Source of the DNA: Toxoplasma gondii ME49 | Lineage: Eukaryota > Apicomplexa > Conoidasida > Eucoccidiorida > Sarcocystidae | Length of the DNA: 64,000 nt | Reading direction: 5' to 3' | NCBI RefSeq assembly: GCF_000006565.2 | Contig: NC_031479.1 | Coordinates: forward strand, 2,356,001-2,420,000 | Shown here: one piece after another, positions 35,964 through 52,900 of the stretch | Layout of the letters: each line of letters opens with the position of its first letter | How positions within the stretch are numbered: position 1 is the stretch's first letter | The notes under the pieces: model-generated | Databases searched by the model: none | What the model saw: the letters and a program-made list of their open reading frames with translations, nothing else | What the model was told of the DNA's origin: nothing | Program-made: the position numbers and the translations under genes

Positions 35964-36759
35964 TAGGGAGGGGGGGAGGGAAGGGGACGCTCGAGAATTC
36001 GCATGCATCCGTTGTCGAGTTTGAGCTGCCAAGAACCCCAGCGATGCACATACTTCCGAACTCTAAGCATCCGTCGCAGCGGCTCGCTCTAGCCTCCCGT
36101 TACATCTGCAGACTACGTGGATGCCTGTCCCTTTAGCTCTGCCACAAGGCGAGAAGGGCGGTCAATCTGAGTGCTGCTAAGCTGTAGACGCGTAGAACAG
36201 TCTCATTTCGGAATACCCTCGCTGTCGCAGGACACTGAACTTCAACACTGCAGCTCTCTTGAGCAGTCCAACAAGGAGGAGATGTATAGCGATCGAATAG
36301 CAGTGGTTGTCTGTACCTCGAACTGAAGGCCTATTCAGTGTCCGACGTACCCTCCTGCTTATTCGTTTTGAGTCTCGCTTCCGGGTTGCGGATGCGCGTT
36401 CGTGGAAGCAAGGGGAAGAGTTGCTGAGCGAAAGGAAAAGATTCGTAGATAAAGTGGAGAAGGGTGTGCTGAGGGGAACCGCGAGGACTCTCGATGGCGA
36501 GTTGAGATAACAGAGAGGGGAGAAGGGAGAGTTGTCTATCGCCAGCTTCCTTGAAAACCACACGAAGAAGGAGAGAAGAGCGAGAAGAGACTGAGCGTAG
36601 CAAAGACCCGCGCAAAGGAGCACCACGCTCTCTCCCGTTTCTGCCTGTTCCTCGTTTTTAGGTTTTCTCCTCGTCTTGGTCTGCATGCTTTACTGGAGGA
36701 TTGTCGCACTCGAAACCTGTCTCGACGAGGGTCTTTGAGAGTCTCGGATTCGTCGCTTC
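35964..36759. other. Intergenic, 3' UTR and promoter
   Basis: No protein-like frame was seen. A GA-rich stretch surrounds 36520-36600. It should hold the 3' end of the lipid-transfer gene and the start region of the small plus-strand gene that follows. Confidence 0.5.
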
Positions 36760-37398
36760 ATGGCTTCACGGGGCGGCCGCCTCGTGACCAGAACGCATGC
36801 AGTCGCAATTGTTTTTCCTGACAGCGTGGTGACAGGCTTTTCTCAACGTGGAATCCTCCTGCGGGGCTTGCCGCCGCCAACCTCGGCCGCGCATGTTTCA
36901 CAGACGCTCTTTTTTCCAGGGCGAACTGTCTGCTGCCCAGCTCAAAATGGCTCGAGAGACGCTGCCCGCGGCAGAGGCGCCGAGAGATCGACCAAGCGCA
37001 TGTGATGTTGCGTTTCGCGAGGTCGTCTGTCAGTTCAAGAACTGGGTGGATCTCTCGGAGGCGGAAGAGTCGAAGCCGCGCGGTGGAGACGTATTTGTCT
37101 GTGAGGTGTTGAGTTGAGTCTTGTTTTTTTGCTCTGTTTTCTCCGTATCATGCGGTGCTTTCCGTTGTCTCTCTTTCGCCTTCGATCCGTAGGAACGAAG
37201 CTGTCACGAGTTTTTTCGAGAGAGACGGCCACTGATGTGCCTGTGTTCGGAGCTGTGCAGTCGGCGACGAAGCGGCTTTCGAGAGACTGGGAAAAGCAGT
37301 ACCTGCAGACTGAAGCCGGAGGCCGGGTGCTGCAGAGACAGCAGAGACTCGGCAAGCGTCTGTCGGCGCGCATAAACGAACAGAGTCTGTTTTTCTAG
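36760..37398 (+). CDS. Small unrecognised protein, three exons
   Basis: Firm exons: 36920-37082 and 37193-37398, which join in phase (one base plus two) and end in a TAG. The encoded text includes GELSAAQLKMARETLPAAE, REVVCQFKNWVDLSEAEE, SRVFSRETATDVPVFGAV and SRDWEKQYLQTEAGGRVLQ. The C-terminal 45 residues look helical and basic. The first exon is tentative: ATG at 36760 with a donor before GTGACC (36784) or before GTGACA, both giving phase 0. About 130-145 residues, with no signal peptide or membrane span visible. I do not recognise the family. It could instead be a downstream part of a longer transcript, but the 800 bases before it lack exons. Confidence 0.6.
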
Positions 37399-40300
37399 AC
37401 AACACCGCACACCGCACCGCCCAGCCACTGTCAACTGAAGACTAGAGGGTCGACGAAACTCAACATGGACAGGGCAAAACGGGCAGTGGAACGTGTATGG
37501 TTTGCATGGGCGGATCTTTCGCTGTCTCGCGCGAAAATGGTTCGTTTTCGGAGACCGTTCCTGCGAGCGTCTAACGCCTCTGATGCTTCTGCCTAATGCG
37601 TAGAAAACCGGCGCGTCTGCCGCGCGGCAGGCTGGTGACACTCAGAAATGGAGTGATTTTGACAGTTGGGGTTTCCCCGTTGCCGCATCTCACCTTTTTC
37701 CAGCTTCCGACGAGTCGACGCTTTTGAGAACGGCTCTCGAGAGACTCCTGGAACTCGACTGTGAAAGAGCCGACATATTCGTCACGTGACCAGCCGGAAA
37801 AACGAGGGAATGCAGAGCTTTCTTTTTGTCGAAAAACGTTCGCCAACCGCAGTGACACCGAGAGAGACGACGTCTTCACAGATTCCAGTATGGTCCTCGC
37901 CGGACTGTCGAAGTCGTTTCTGTTGTTTGAGAAGAGGCTGTTTTTCTGTAGGTCTCGAGTGGGGAGGAAACGGGACGCGTTGAACGATGGTTTCTAACCG
38001 CGTTCCACAATCGCGCAGTGGAAGCGAACATGCAGACAGATGAGAGGAGCGAGCACGAAAGACGCAAGAGTACCTTTGCATGCATTCGGCCTCAGATTTG
38101 AGTGATTTGTTGATGCATTTTGTGCCATTCAAAGGAGAGCGGCCTTTCAGCCACTCGAGTCTCAGACGAAGTCGCTGGCGACCACGGTTAGAGAAAAGAA
38201 CGTCGTTGTCTGCACTGAAACGAACTGGAAAGTTTTCGTGGACGCAGTCTCCCTTACCGATGTCGGAGTTTTACTAAGCAGAGAACCCATCCCGTGAGGA
38301 AGAGTGTAACTAAGAGAGTAATCACTCTGTCATTTAAGGTGTTCGCGCTTCTTGTTTAGAGTTTAAACGTTAAGTTCACCTCGAACAATCAAAGAACTGA
38401 AAGTCGCGCATCGAACCTTTCGAGTTTCCAGCCGTGAATAGGAGATGTGTCAACTTGAGGGCATTGAAAACTCAGAACTTGGTTCTTCAACAAGGGAGCT
38501 ACAAGTGCGAAGCGGCGGGACTAACGAACGCGACGCGACTGTCCTCCTCTTCGGAATCGCGAAACTCTCACAACGTTTCTCGAGCTGCCAACTAAAGGAC
38601 CAGAAAGCAAGCTTGATCTTTGATACATGAAATCACTGAAAACAACGACCTGCTCCTGAACGTTTTTTCTGCCCATTTTCTTTTCAGTCACACATACGTA
38701 GAGAGTCCAGACCTCCTACTCAGAGGTCTGCTGCTGGCAGCTCTGCTTCGACGCCTGCTGGTTCTGTTGTAATCCTTGGTTGCTGAAATGTTACCGCTGC
38801 GTCCATCCTGTTCTGTTCAAAAGAGAAATCTGGAAATCTCCAACTCTATCTGTTCAAACGCCTTTTTCTTTGCCGATGGCCAAGTACCTTCCGACGATGG
38901 TTCGGACGCTGCTTTTCGCCTAGGTCTCTCGATGAGGCCAAGAGATGACCAGGCTTCTCCCTTTGTCTATTGGACATAGTGTCCAGTGATAGTCTTGACT
39001 ATTCTAACACAACAGAACATGGATTTACACCTCTAGATGAAGGCAAAAACAAGACTGAATGCTTCCGTTATATCTCAGGTAAGGACGAAGAAGCAGCGTG
39101 AAACTAACTTCGGAAAGTCTTATCCCACGGCTCGAGTGACTGCTTCATTAACGAGGTTGTCAAGGCAACGGCTTCTTGACCACACTACTGGCAAAACGGG
39201 GTTCTCTCTTTCGACACTAGAGACGTTTTTCCGTCGTTGGTCACCTTTTTCTGACGGGTTTCTTCTCCAGATTTGTCTTCCACACTGACGAGAAGACCCC
39301 AGGAACTTCGGCACACCCGCCGAGCTTTGAGACCGTAACAAGCTACGCGAAAAAGCTCTACAGGAGGCCTGCTCTGCTGCCTCAGTTGAAATGGACGTCT
39401 CCTCCCCACCAAGTTAGAAGACGACTCTCTGGCGTTGTTTTCTCGCGTATTCTTTGCCTGTTGCGTTTGTTTCTTCGTCTGAGTTCTGTGGGTCGGCGCC
39501 TCTTTTTCCGGTCACCGCGTGGAAAGCAATTCGATTCAAATCATTGGCTCCTTTGTTGTTCGGCTCAATTTGCGCCATCTGTTATCAGGTCAGGACGACC
39601 ATCTAGGCTCGACCTGGGGTACTACAGTCATTGCAAGCCGCGTATTTACTTCCGAGGAACCCGTGTCTGTTTAGGGGATGTCATCTTTTGTTCTTCCCGC
39701 AGGAACCCGTCAGCTGTTTATGCTGAGAGCGCCGCTCGCTCTTTCGCGATCTGTCTGCGGCTTTTTTCGCAAGTTCCCCTTTTTTTCCGAAGAGAAACCC
39801 GCAAACAGCAGAGGCTGCCAGGGAACTCGCTGGTGGTCGCGACTTGATCGGCCAGAGAGAGCGTCTTCTATCGAGGCCAAGTGCTGCTGACGTTGCGCGA
39901 ATGCGTTACTCGCAAACACGACTTTGTGGGTTTCATTGTGCGTCAAATCGATTGTGTCTTTCGGTCTTTTCTTTGCCGTTCGTAAAAAGCGAAAACTTCG
40001 CGGAGACGAAGAGCGCTCGCGTGCAAGTCGCCAGCGAAGGGATCCGTCGGACTGTCTTCCTCGCAACGATTGCGGCTGTCCAAGAATTCTTTTCGCGGTT
40101 CTTTTCCCCTTCTTCGTCTCTTTCGTTTCTAAACGCTTGCAGCTTTAAACGCATGCGCCACCTTTCTTTTTCCGTAGGTCTCCGAGACTCTGTGACGCGA
40201 TTTTTGCGACTGCCGCCGTTCATCTGCGGTGCATGTACTGCCCGCCTCTAGGTCTCGAATGAGGTTGCGCCTCCCCCTGTTTCGCTTCCCCTTCAGCTTT

Positions 40301-40760
40301 GTGAATTTCAAACACCGGTCATTGCCTCACCTTCCTGGCGCTTTTGGTCGGGAGTGACCTGCTGAGTCGCTGTCTCTGTTTCCCTCGTTTCCCTGCCTTC
40401 GCTGGCGAGCTCCGTGAGAAGTCCGTGTCCACGCGACACTGAGCCAAGAAGTTATCCGCCACGAACTTTTTCAGGGAAACGGACATCGACGACTGTCTAA
40501 CCAGTAAAGAGTTCACTCGCTTTTCAAGAACCTCCCCTTTGCGTTTCCTCCCGTCGGACGTTCACGAAACTGCGACGCAGATTTCCAGGGAAACGGCGCT
40601 CCACAGAGTGACCTCTTTGTGCCTGTCTCGCTTTTTTCCAGACAGAAGACTCTGTTTCATCGCACTTCTCTGACGGCAAACTGTGCCAAGGGCGCCCGTT
40701 CGCCTGCGCCTCCGAGTCCTCTACACGTTTGATTTCTGTCCACTTCAGACTATCGAGATC
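37399..40760. other. Intergenic and Rab2 leader, no gene seen
   Basis: Short open frames occur on both strands without coding character. The last part, from about 40000, is C/T-rich and lies directly upstream of the Rab2 ATG, so it probably holds the Rab2 promoter and leader, possibly with a leader intron. Confidence 0.5.
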
Positions 40761-45237
<4,477 letters not shown>

Positions 45238-46914
45238 GAGGAAGTCGCGTGTGTGAAAAAACGAAGGAAGAGAGAAAAGATGGCATCCAGGGGGAAGAGG
45301 AGGTCGCTTGGAGAGCACGAAAGGGGAACGGAGCCCAAGACAAGCTCTGTCGAGGGTGACAGCAAACGGACGAAGGTCTGGAGAAGCAGGAGCAAAGACA
45401 GTTGAAGGAGGCGCAGAAAGCAGCGCAGCAGGAGTAGTGAGAGGAGGAGACCAGGCTTCGAATCAGATATGCGAAGAGAACGCATGGCGTGGAGACGCGC
45501 AAAAGGAGGAGTGACAGAGAAAGAAGAGAAAAGGTGAAGGGAGGAAGAGAAGAGAGAATAAAGGAGAAAAGAAGAGAGAGAAGAGCGACGAAAGAGCGAG
45601 AAGGCAAGGTCTTGCTCTGGACAGATGAATTGCATGTGCCTTCCGGTCGTAGCTTTGTGCTCAGTTTTTCGTGTTTGCTCTTCAAGAGAGTTTTTGAGGG
45701 GAGCTGTGAGAGGAGAAAACGCCTTTGCAACGGGGGAAAAAAAGGAGGGACACAAATTGCTTCTTTTACCTGCCCACTTTTGAAAAAACATTGCGGTCTT
45801 TCTGCCTTTCTGACCCTCCGTGTGTGTAGTTCGCGTCCGCTCTTTGCCATGCGGAGACAGTTGCTGGTTCGTGGCTGCCGTCTCCAGTCCTGTTTCTCTT
45901 TTTAGATTTTTAAAATTCTGGTCGACATTCATCAGGCGTTTTTCCTCTCGCGACGACCGGCCTGTCTCTCTTTTCTTCCAGGTTCTCGTCTTGACTTTGC
46001 AGATCGAACCAGAAAGCGTATCTCGCTTCTCTTCTTCTCTACGCTTTCCTCTCTCTGCTTTCTACTCTCTCGTCTCGTCTCGACAGGTGCAGCGGGCAAG
46101 ACATATGACTGCCTGCATGCGGGTGCCAGGGAAGCTGCGAGTTTTCATCTGGCGTGTGACGCTCGTTCCAGCATTTCGACAGAGACATTTCTGCGCATCC
46201 AGAAAGCGCCATTTGCCACAGACGAAACAGACTCGCGAGAAATCTCACAAACTGCACACGCCTCACGGCAAACAATCAGAAACGGAGACAACAGACCTTC
46301 TGAACTACATTCTCAAACTTCACACTCCTCATCCCCACCTATATATGTCTCCAAACACATGGACACATACACATACACACAGCTATATATATATATATAT
46401 ACATCGACAGTTACATATATATCTATCTATCTATCTATATATATATATATATATATATATGTACATATATTCGTTTCTCTTTGATGCCGAGAAGAACTCC
46501 TTTGCTTTTGTCTCGTTTCTTGCACTCTTCCACGTTTGTGGAGGAAGCGACACCCGAATTCGATTCTCGTTTCAAATTTTCTCTGACGTCACGCTTTCTG
46601 CATGCATCCACTGGAGCACGTCGGAGAGTTTCGCTGTCGATTTGTTTTCCGCTTTTTTCCGCGTTTCACATTTCGAGAGATCTCTTGTCCCTCCTTTCTC
46701 TCTCGCATGCGCCATCGCTGTCACACATCTGCCTCGATCACCGTTTGAGCAGCCCAGCAAAACCTGCAGACGAAAGGCAACGAACATCCTGAGCGATTTC
46801 TCGGCGTTAGATCGCTCTTCTCTGTCGTCTCTCAGAGGCTTCACTGCAGACTGCCGGGGGCGCGCTACCCTTTGCTCTGCGAACTCTTTTACGAAAGAAT
46901 TGGGCAGACTCCTG
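45238..46914. other. Intergenic between convergent genes
   Basis: Rab2 ends on the left and the minus-strand 1,998-residue gene ends on the right, so this holds two 3' UTRs. It contains a purine-rich stretch (about 45480-45610) and a TA/CA microsatellite (46365-46465). A plus open frame (45820-46926) crosses the microsatellite and is not coding-like. Confidence 0.55.
46383..46462. repeat. (TA)n with TATC units
   Basis: TA runs are separated by a short TATC tetranucleotide repeat and preceded by CACATACACA words, in the intergenic space between Rab2 and the minus-strand gene. Confidence 0.9.
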
Positions 46915-49900
46915 TCAGTGCTCTGAGTGTGTGTGTGCAAGAACGCGCGATCTCCCCTGTCGCGTATGTGTCTCCTTCCCGAGCTCACCTGTCGACTTGC
47001 GCTTCTCACCCTTGAGAGAACTGCGCTCGCTTGGACTCCGCGGTCTCGTCGCACTGGAAGCCGCGCCGCGAGGCGGCAGTCCGGCCTGCAGTCTGGAGAA
47101 GGGAGGACAGGACGAGCGAACAGAAAAGAACTTCGATTCGGTGAAAAGGACCGACTCGTGAACCAGCAAAGCGCAACTGGCGGGATGTAAAACTCCCCAG
47201 AGGAACCTGTGAGCCGAAGCCTCTGCCTCCTCCCGAGGGGACAGCGCATAGAGGGGGAGAAAAGAGGAAACAAGGAGAGGATGAGACGAAGAGAACGAAA
47301 CGGAGAAGAAACGCCAGAAGAGGTGGACGGAGAGACGAGCATGACACGCGTTCCAGCGAAGAGAGACGAAGGAAAAAGACGAGAAAAAACTCACCCTCTT
47401 CCACTGAAACTGTTGTCGAAATCTCCTCGAACTCCAAAGCTGTCGTCGTCCGTAAATCGGACGCTGCATGAATAACTGTTCAAACCGAATGAGCCGAAAG
47501 AAGAGAAAAACGAGCCTCCTGCGCTGGACATGCGCGCCTTGAGGGAACCACTGGTTTTCGTCGCATGCGAGGTCCTGGAAGAGGAAAGCGGACCCGCAGA
47601 TTTCTCTTTCTTTTTCTCTCTCTCGACTGTACCCGCAGACAACAGACCTGAGTCTCGCTTCTCCAATCCAAGCCCCGCATCTCGGTTTCTCTTCTCTCTG
47701 GCTCGCTCTCGGTTTCTCTTCTCTCCGTCTCGCTCTCGATTTTCTTTTCCATCGAAGCCTTCATCTCGTCGGTCGCTGCGACCTGCGCCAAGCTGTCTCC
47801 GGGGACTGCTGTTTCCCGAGCGTCCGCCAGCCTTGCGACCTTGCTCTGCGGCTTTCTCGGCCTCTCCACTTCTCTTCTTCTCTCTCCTCTCCAGGATCTT
47901 CTTTCTCCTCTCTGCGTTCTGCCTGCACTGCGCGACCAGCAGCGAAGGATTGACGAGAGGAGAAGAGAGAGAAGGGAGAGAAGAAGAAAGAGAAGGGAGA
48001 GAAGAAGAGAGAAGAGAGAGAGGTGGAGGACCTTTGTCTAGGGAGGACCATGTGGAAACATGGGAGGAGAACGCAGCGGCAGAGGCGTTGTCGTCCTCAG
48101 ACTCCGCCTCCGATGAAGACGAGCTGTCTTCGCTGTCGTCCGACAACCAGTCGTCGAGTTCGATGCCCTGGAAAAAGAGAAAAAGGAAGTGCGACATCCA
48201 CAGACTCGCCGCGAGAAACAAGCACGAGAGAACGCGGCGCCAAAGAGAGACAAAAGCGAGAGAAAAAAGAGCGCGGAACACTTGTGGGAGAGGAAAGAGA
48301 GCGAACAAAGTAGACATCCGTCTCGCGGCAGCTGGAAATCGCCCCTTGCTCCGAGAACGAAGAGACGGCGAGGTGAAAAAAAACAGAACGAGCTCTCGAG
48401 CAGTGTCTGTACACTACGTATATACACCCCAGACGTCTTCTGTACTGTGGCACCTGGAGAAACCGTCGTGCTTGTCTGCCCTCTCGGGAAAGGCGTTTTC
48501 ACTCGCGACACCTCCGAAAAAAACTCAAAAAAAAAACAACCAATTCCTCGTCATGTCTCGTACCGCCAAGTGCTCGTCTCCGCGCTTCTTGCGCTGCAGA
48601 CGCTCGCGGCGTCTTCTCTCTTCCTCCTCAAGTTCGCGTCGCTCGGCCTCCGTCAACTCCACGGCGCTGGCACCACCCTTTTGGAAGCCTGCGAAGTCGC
48701 AGAGAGACATCGGGCCAGAGCATCACCTCTGAAACGAAGGAAAGAGGAGGGCATGAACTCCTTTTCCGGGGAGGATGCTCACGGAGCGCTTCTAACTTGT
48801 CGAGTGTGTACTTCAGCTTCTCCCTTCCCGGCTAGAGAGAGCACAGAAAAACGAGAGGGCAGCCTGAAGGGGAAACGCCCGAGCTGTCGTCGAGTTCGTT
48901 AAAGTTCGAAATCCTTCACGAAAAACAAAAGGCTGTCCCAGCTGTCGAGATAATGGAAAAGACAAAGATTTCAAAATTGGACACAAAGTCTCCAAGAATC
49001 CCAGGGATCTCTAAGTGTGCATGTAGGCCTGTCGAAAGACGAAAAAAAGAAAGCCGAGAGATGATCGATTCATGGCGTCTGCACAGTACACTGAATACTC
49101 TTTTCTGCCAAATCCCGCAGATACTTTTAGCCGAGAAAGTCGCACAAGTGAAAATGACTTCCACGCGATTACTCACTGTCTGTCGACCTGAGTTGCATCT
49201 TCGTCTCCTTGAATTTCAAGGAGTTACACTTTGTGTCGACACTCGAACGGCCGGGGTGTGTCACTCCTCAAAAATTTTGGAGATTTTATTTCGAAAAAAA
49301 CAAAATTCGAAGAGAACGTCGCACTGCCAAAATCGAAGGAAGGGGGGGAGGGTCCTAAGACGTCTTGTGTGAATAAAACTGCAACTTCTAAAGAGAAATC
49401 CCCTCGTAAAAATTGGAAAACAGAGACGTTCTCAACACTTTGTTCATGGTCGATGAATCATTTCACAAAGACAACTGAAACGAAAGACTCACGGCCTATG
49501 AGCCTCTCGTAGATTTTATCCTCTCTTTCTTCTAAATCGTGGCGTAGTTTCCTTTGCATAGCCTCAGTGTCTTCGACCTCTGCATCGAACGCTTCGTCCT
49601 CCTTGGCGGCAAACAGACCCTCGAGAAACTCTTCGTCTTCGTCATCACTGAACATCCAGAAGAAAACACAACTTCGGTTTCTTCGGCAAACGCAGGAGAC
49701 AAGAAAGTGACCTCTGACTCTTTTAAACCCCCGAAAAAGACACAAGTACTTCTTCCTCAACACACCATTCTCCCTTCTCTCTCCCTCTTGTCTCGGTCCC
49801 AAATCGTTTCCTGTACGACGTCTCCCGTTTGGAGCCTCACCAGCATCTGTCCCCTACGTTCGCGCACTAACGTCTGTGTCGAACTGGCGCTGCCGTTTTG

Positions 49901-52900
49901 TGCTTCGTCTCTCAGAAACAAATCCACTTTGAAAAGTCCGCTTTTCCGGCTGGCGGCCCTTCGCAGGTTCCTTTTGGAGGGAAACCAGAGACAGGCAGAC
50001 CTCCGCCTTTCCGCGTCCCCAAGCAACAGAGAGACACAAGCGCCTGTCGACCTGGTGTTCTCGATTAAACGAAATATTCGAACAACTCGCCTTTTCCTCC
50101 TCGTCAACAAGGTGGAGGCAAACGGCCTCGTCGCCTGAGTTGCGGGATGACGTAATACACATTGACGTCTGTCTTCTTGACTTTCTAGGTGCTTCGTCTC
50201 TTCGCTGTCTCGGCAGTGGCGACGCCTCGTGAGCCTTTGACTCGTTTATTCTCTCTTTCTTTTCCAGAGAGAGTTCGGCTTTTCAAACGTGTCAAGTTTG
50301 GAAACGTCCTTCATCTTTTGTCTGCGTCTTGTCTTTCTCCTTTCGCTCTCTTTTTCCACCTCGTCGACCGCTTTTCCCCCTTGGTCCGCTCGTTTTCTTC
50401 TCTCTGCTTCTCTTTTCTTCTCTCTCACCTGTCCGTCATCTCTTCTTCGTCCTGTTCCATCAGTCGACTTCGGAGTTCTGCGAGCGCGGACTTGTATTCT
50501 TCGTCTCCCTCGAGTTCTTCGTCGTTTTCCTCTGCCTCGAACTCCGTCATTTGCTTGATTAACTCCTTCATTTGCCTGGAGAAACGTACATCGGAATACA
50601 AGCAATCGATCCCTCTCCTCCGTATCCAAGGCGACACACTCTACACAGAACCATCGAGAAAAAAACTCTGCATGCGTCTTCTGCGGAGTGTCCTACCGTC
50701 TTCGTTCCTTCTTCCGCGCTAAGCGCGCCTCGTCCAGAAGCCGACGCGCGAACGACGTCTTCTCGGTTTTACTTTCTTCCTTCTCTTCGTTCTCTTCCTT
50801 TTTCTCTCCTTCTTCTTTCTCTCCCTCGTCTTTCTCTCCTTCTCGTTCTTCGTGCTCTGGCGCTTCTTCGCTGTCTTCCATTGCAAGCTTTCGCTTCTTC
50901 TGTTCTCTTTCGCCAGCCGAGTCTGTGCTTTGTCTCGAGCGTTCTTGCTCAGTTGCCATGTCGCCTTCTCGGCCTGAGCCGCTCGCTTCGCGCTCTTCGT
51001 CCTCGTCCGTCATCAGACGTCTCTTGTTCTTCCTCTTCTTCAGTTGCTTTGACAGGGCCTCGCCGTCGTCGTCCAACATGGCGCCCGGGTCGAAGGAGGC
51101 GCGCGTGGTGTTTGGGCCGCTCAAGCTGGCCAGCAGGGACGCGCGGGAGGGGAGAGCGAAATTCTTCTTCCTTGCTCTGTCGAGTGTAAAACGAAAGAGT
51201 TCCGTCAGTTTCATCTGCCGAGGACCTCTCTCCTTGGCAAACGCGCACCGAGCAGTCCCCGAAGAAGAGGAAGACGAAGAAGAAGAACTGGACAGAGAAG
51301 AAGCAGAATTGGAGAGAGAAGAAGAAGAATTGGAGAGAGAAGAAGAAGAATTGGAGAGCGAAGAAGAAGAACTGGAGAGAGAAGAAGAAGAACTGGAGAG
51401 AGAAGAAGAATTGGAGAGAGAAGAAGAAGAATTGGAGAGAGAAGAAGAAGAATTGGAGAGAGAAGAAGAAGAACTGGAGAGAGAAGAAGAAGAACTGGAG
51501 AGAGAAGAAGAATTGGAGAGAGAAGAAGAAGAATTGGAGAGAGAAGAAGAAGAATTGGAGAGAGAAGAAGAAGAATTGGAGAGAGAAGAAGAAGAATTGG
51601 AGAGAGAAGAAGAAGAATTGGAGAGAGAAGAAGAAGAATTGGAGAGAGAAGAAGAAGAATTGGAGAGAGAAGAAGAAGAAGAATTGGAGAGAGAAGAAGC
51701 AGAATTGGAGAGAGAAGAGGGAGTGGAATTTGGAGAGGCCGCTTCGGGAACGCGAAGAAAGCTCTGCGTTGAGCTGTCCGCTGCTGCGACGTGTGTTACG
51801 TCTTCCTCACGGGTCTCAGTTTCTTCTGGATTTCTCTCCTCCATCGTCGCTTTCTGTCCACGGCCTCCGTCCATCCCTCGGAGTGGCGACGGCGAATTGC
51901 TTTCTTCTTGGTCGACGCGAGAAGTCCTTGTCTTTTCTCCCTCCTCTGCGAGAAATTCTGCCGTCTTTGCCTCGCGTTGTGCGTTCTCCGTTACCTCTTC
52001 CTCTCTCTCGCCTTTTCTCTTCTCTGTCAACCTCGCAGACGAAGGACTCTCTGTTCTCTCCTCAGCCGCCTCGCCTGCAGCCGAAACTAGCCCCCTTTGC
52101 TCTGGAGAAGCAGAGGAAGAAGAGGAAGAGGAGGAAGAAGAGGAAGAGGAGGAAGAGGAGGAAGAAGCAATGTCTTCAAAGCTGTGTCTTCTTACTAGGC
52201 TCCTTTTCTTGCTCTGAGGCGTAGCGAGGGCGGTGGGATTCTCCGAAGATAAACCGCGGCGAGAGGCTGGAGGAGAGGCACCTGCGAGAACAGAACTCTT
52301 GTCTCTTTTCCTCGAACTCAAAGGAGATGAAATCGAAGCAGAGGAAGAAGAGGAAGAAGACAAGGAAGGTGTGGAGAGTTTCACTTTGACGGGACTGTTG
52401 CTGCGGCTTCTGGGATTGTCGAGAGCAGCAGCGAGTTCGCTTTTTCTTTTTTCTTCTGCTCGTTGTTCTTCTCTGCGTTTCTGCTCCTCTTCTTCCTGTC
52501 TCTTCTTCTCGCGCCACTGTGGCTGGATCGACACCGGAATGAAGTGCTGTGGTATTTGCCAAGGTTCTTGGCCGATGGCAGACGCCATCGCTTTCCACGC
52601 GTTTTCCTGCTCGTCTCGTTCTTTCGCGTCCTCTTCGCTCGCTGACAGCCAGGGTGTGGTTGCTCTCAGACGTTTGACGGCCGGCGCCTCCAGAGAGTCC
52701 GAGCTCGCCTGAAGCGCGACGAGGCCGAATTTCGCCGCCAATTTCTGCAAGCAGAGTCAGGCAGCACTCCAAAAATCCTTCGCAAAGGCCGGCTCCTCGA
52801 CAGCTGCTGGAGGAAGGGCGGCTTAAGCCTCCTCGTGAGGACAGAACAATCTCAAAGTGAAGACGAGGAAGGAAAGAGATTTGAGACGCCGGGAGTGGGG

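Noticed and set aside
45820..46926. Plus-strand open frame of 368 codons between Rab2 and the minus gene
   Set aside because: It runs through a TA/CA microsatellite and the antisense of the last minus-strand exon boundary; there is no domain or good codon use.
50688..52217. Plus-strand open frame of 509 codons, Glu-rich coiled coil
   Set aside because: It is the antisense reading of the SSSSLSN minisatellite and flanks. The minus strand has matching phases at both ends of the exon, which the plus frame lacks.
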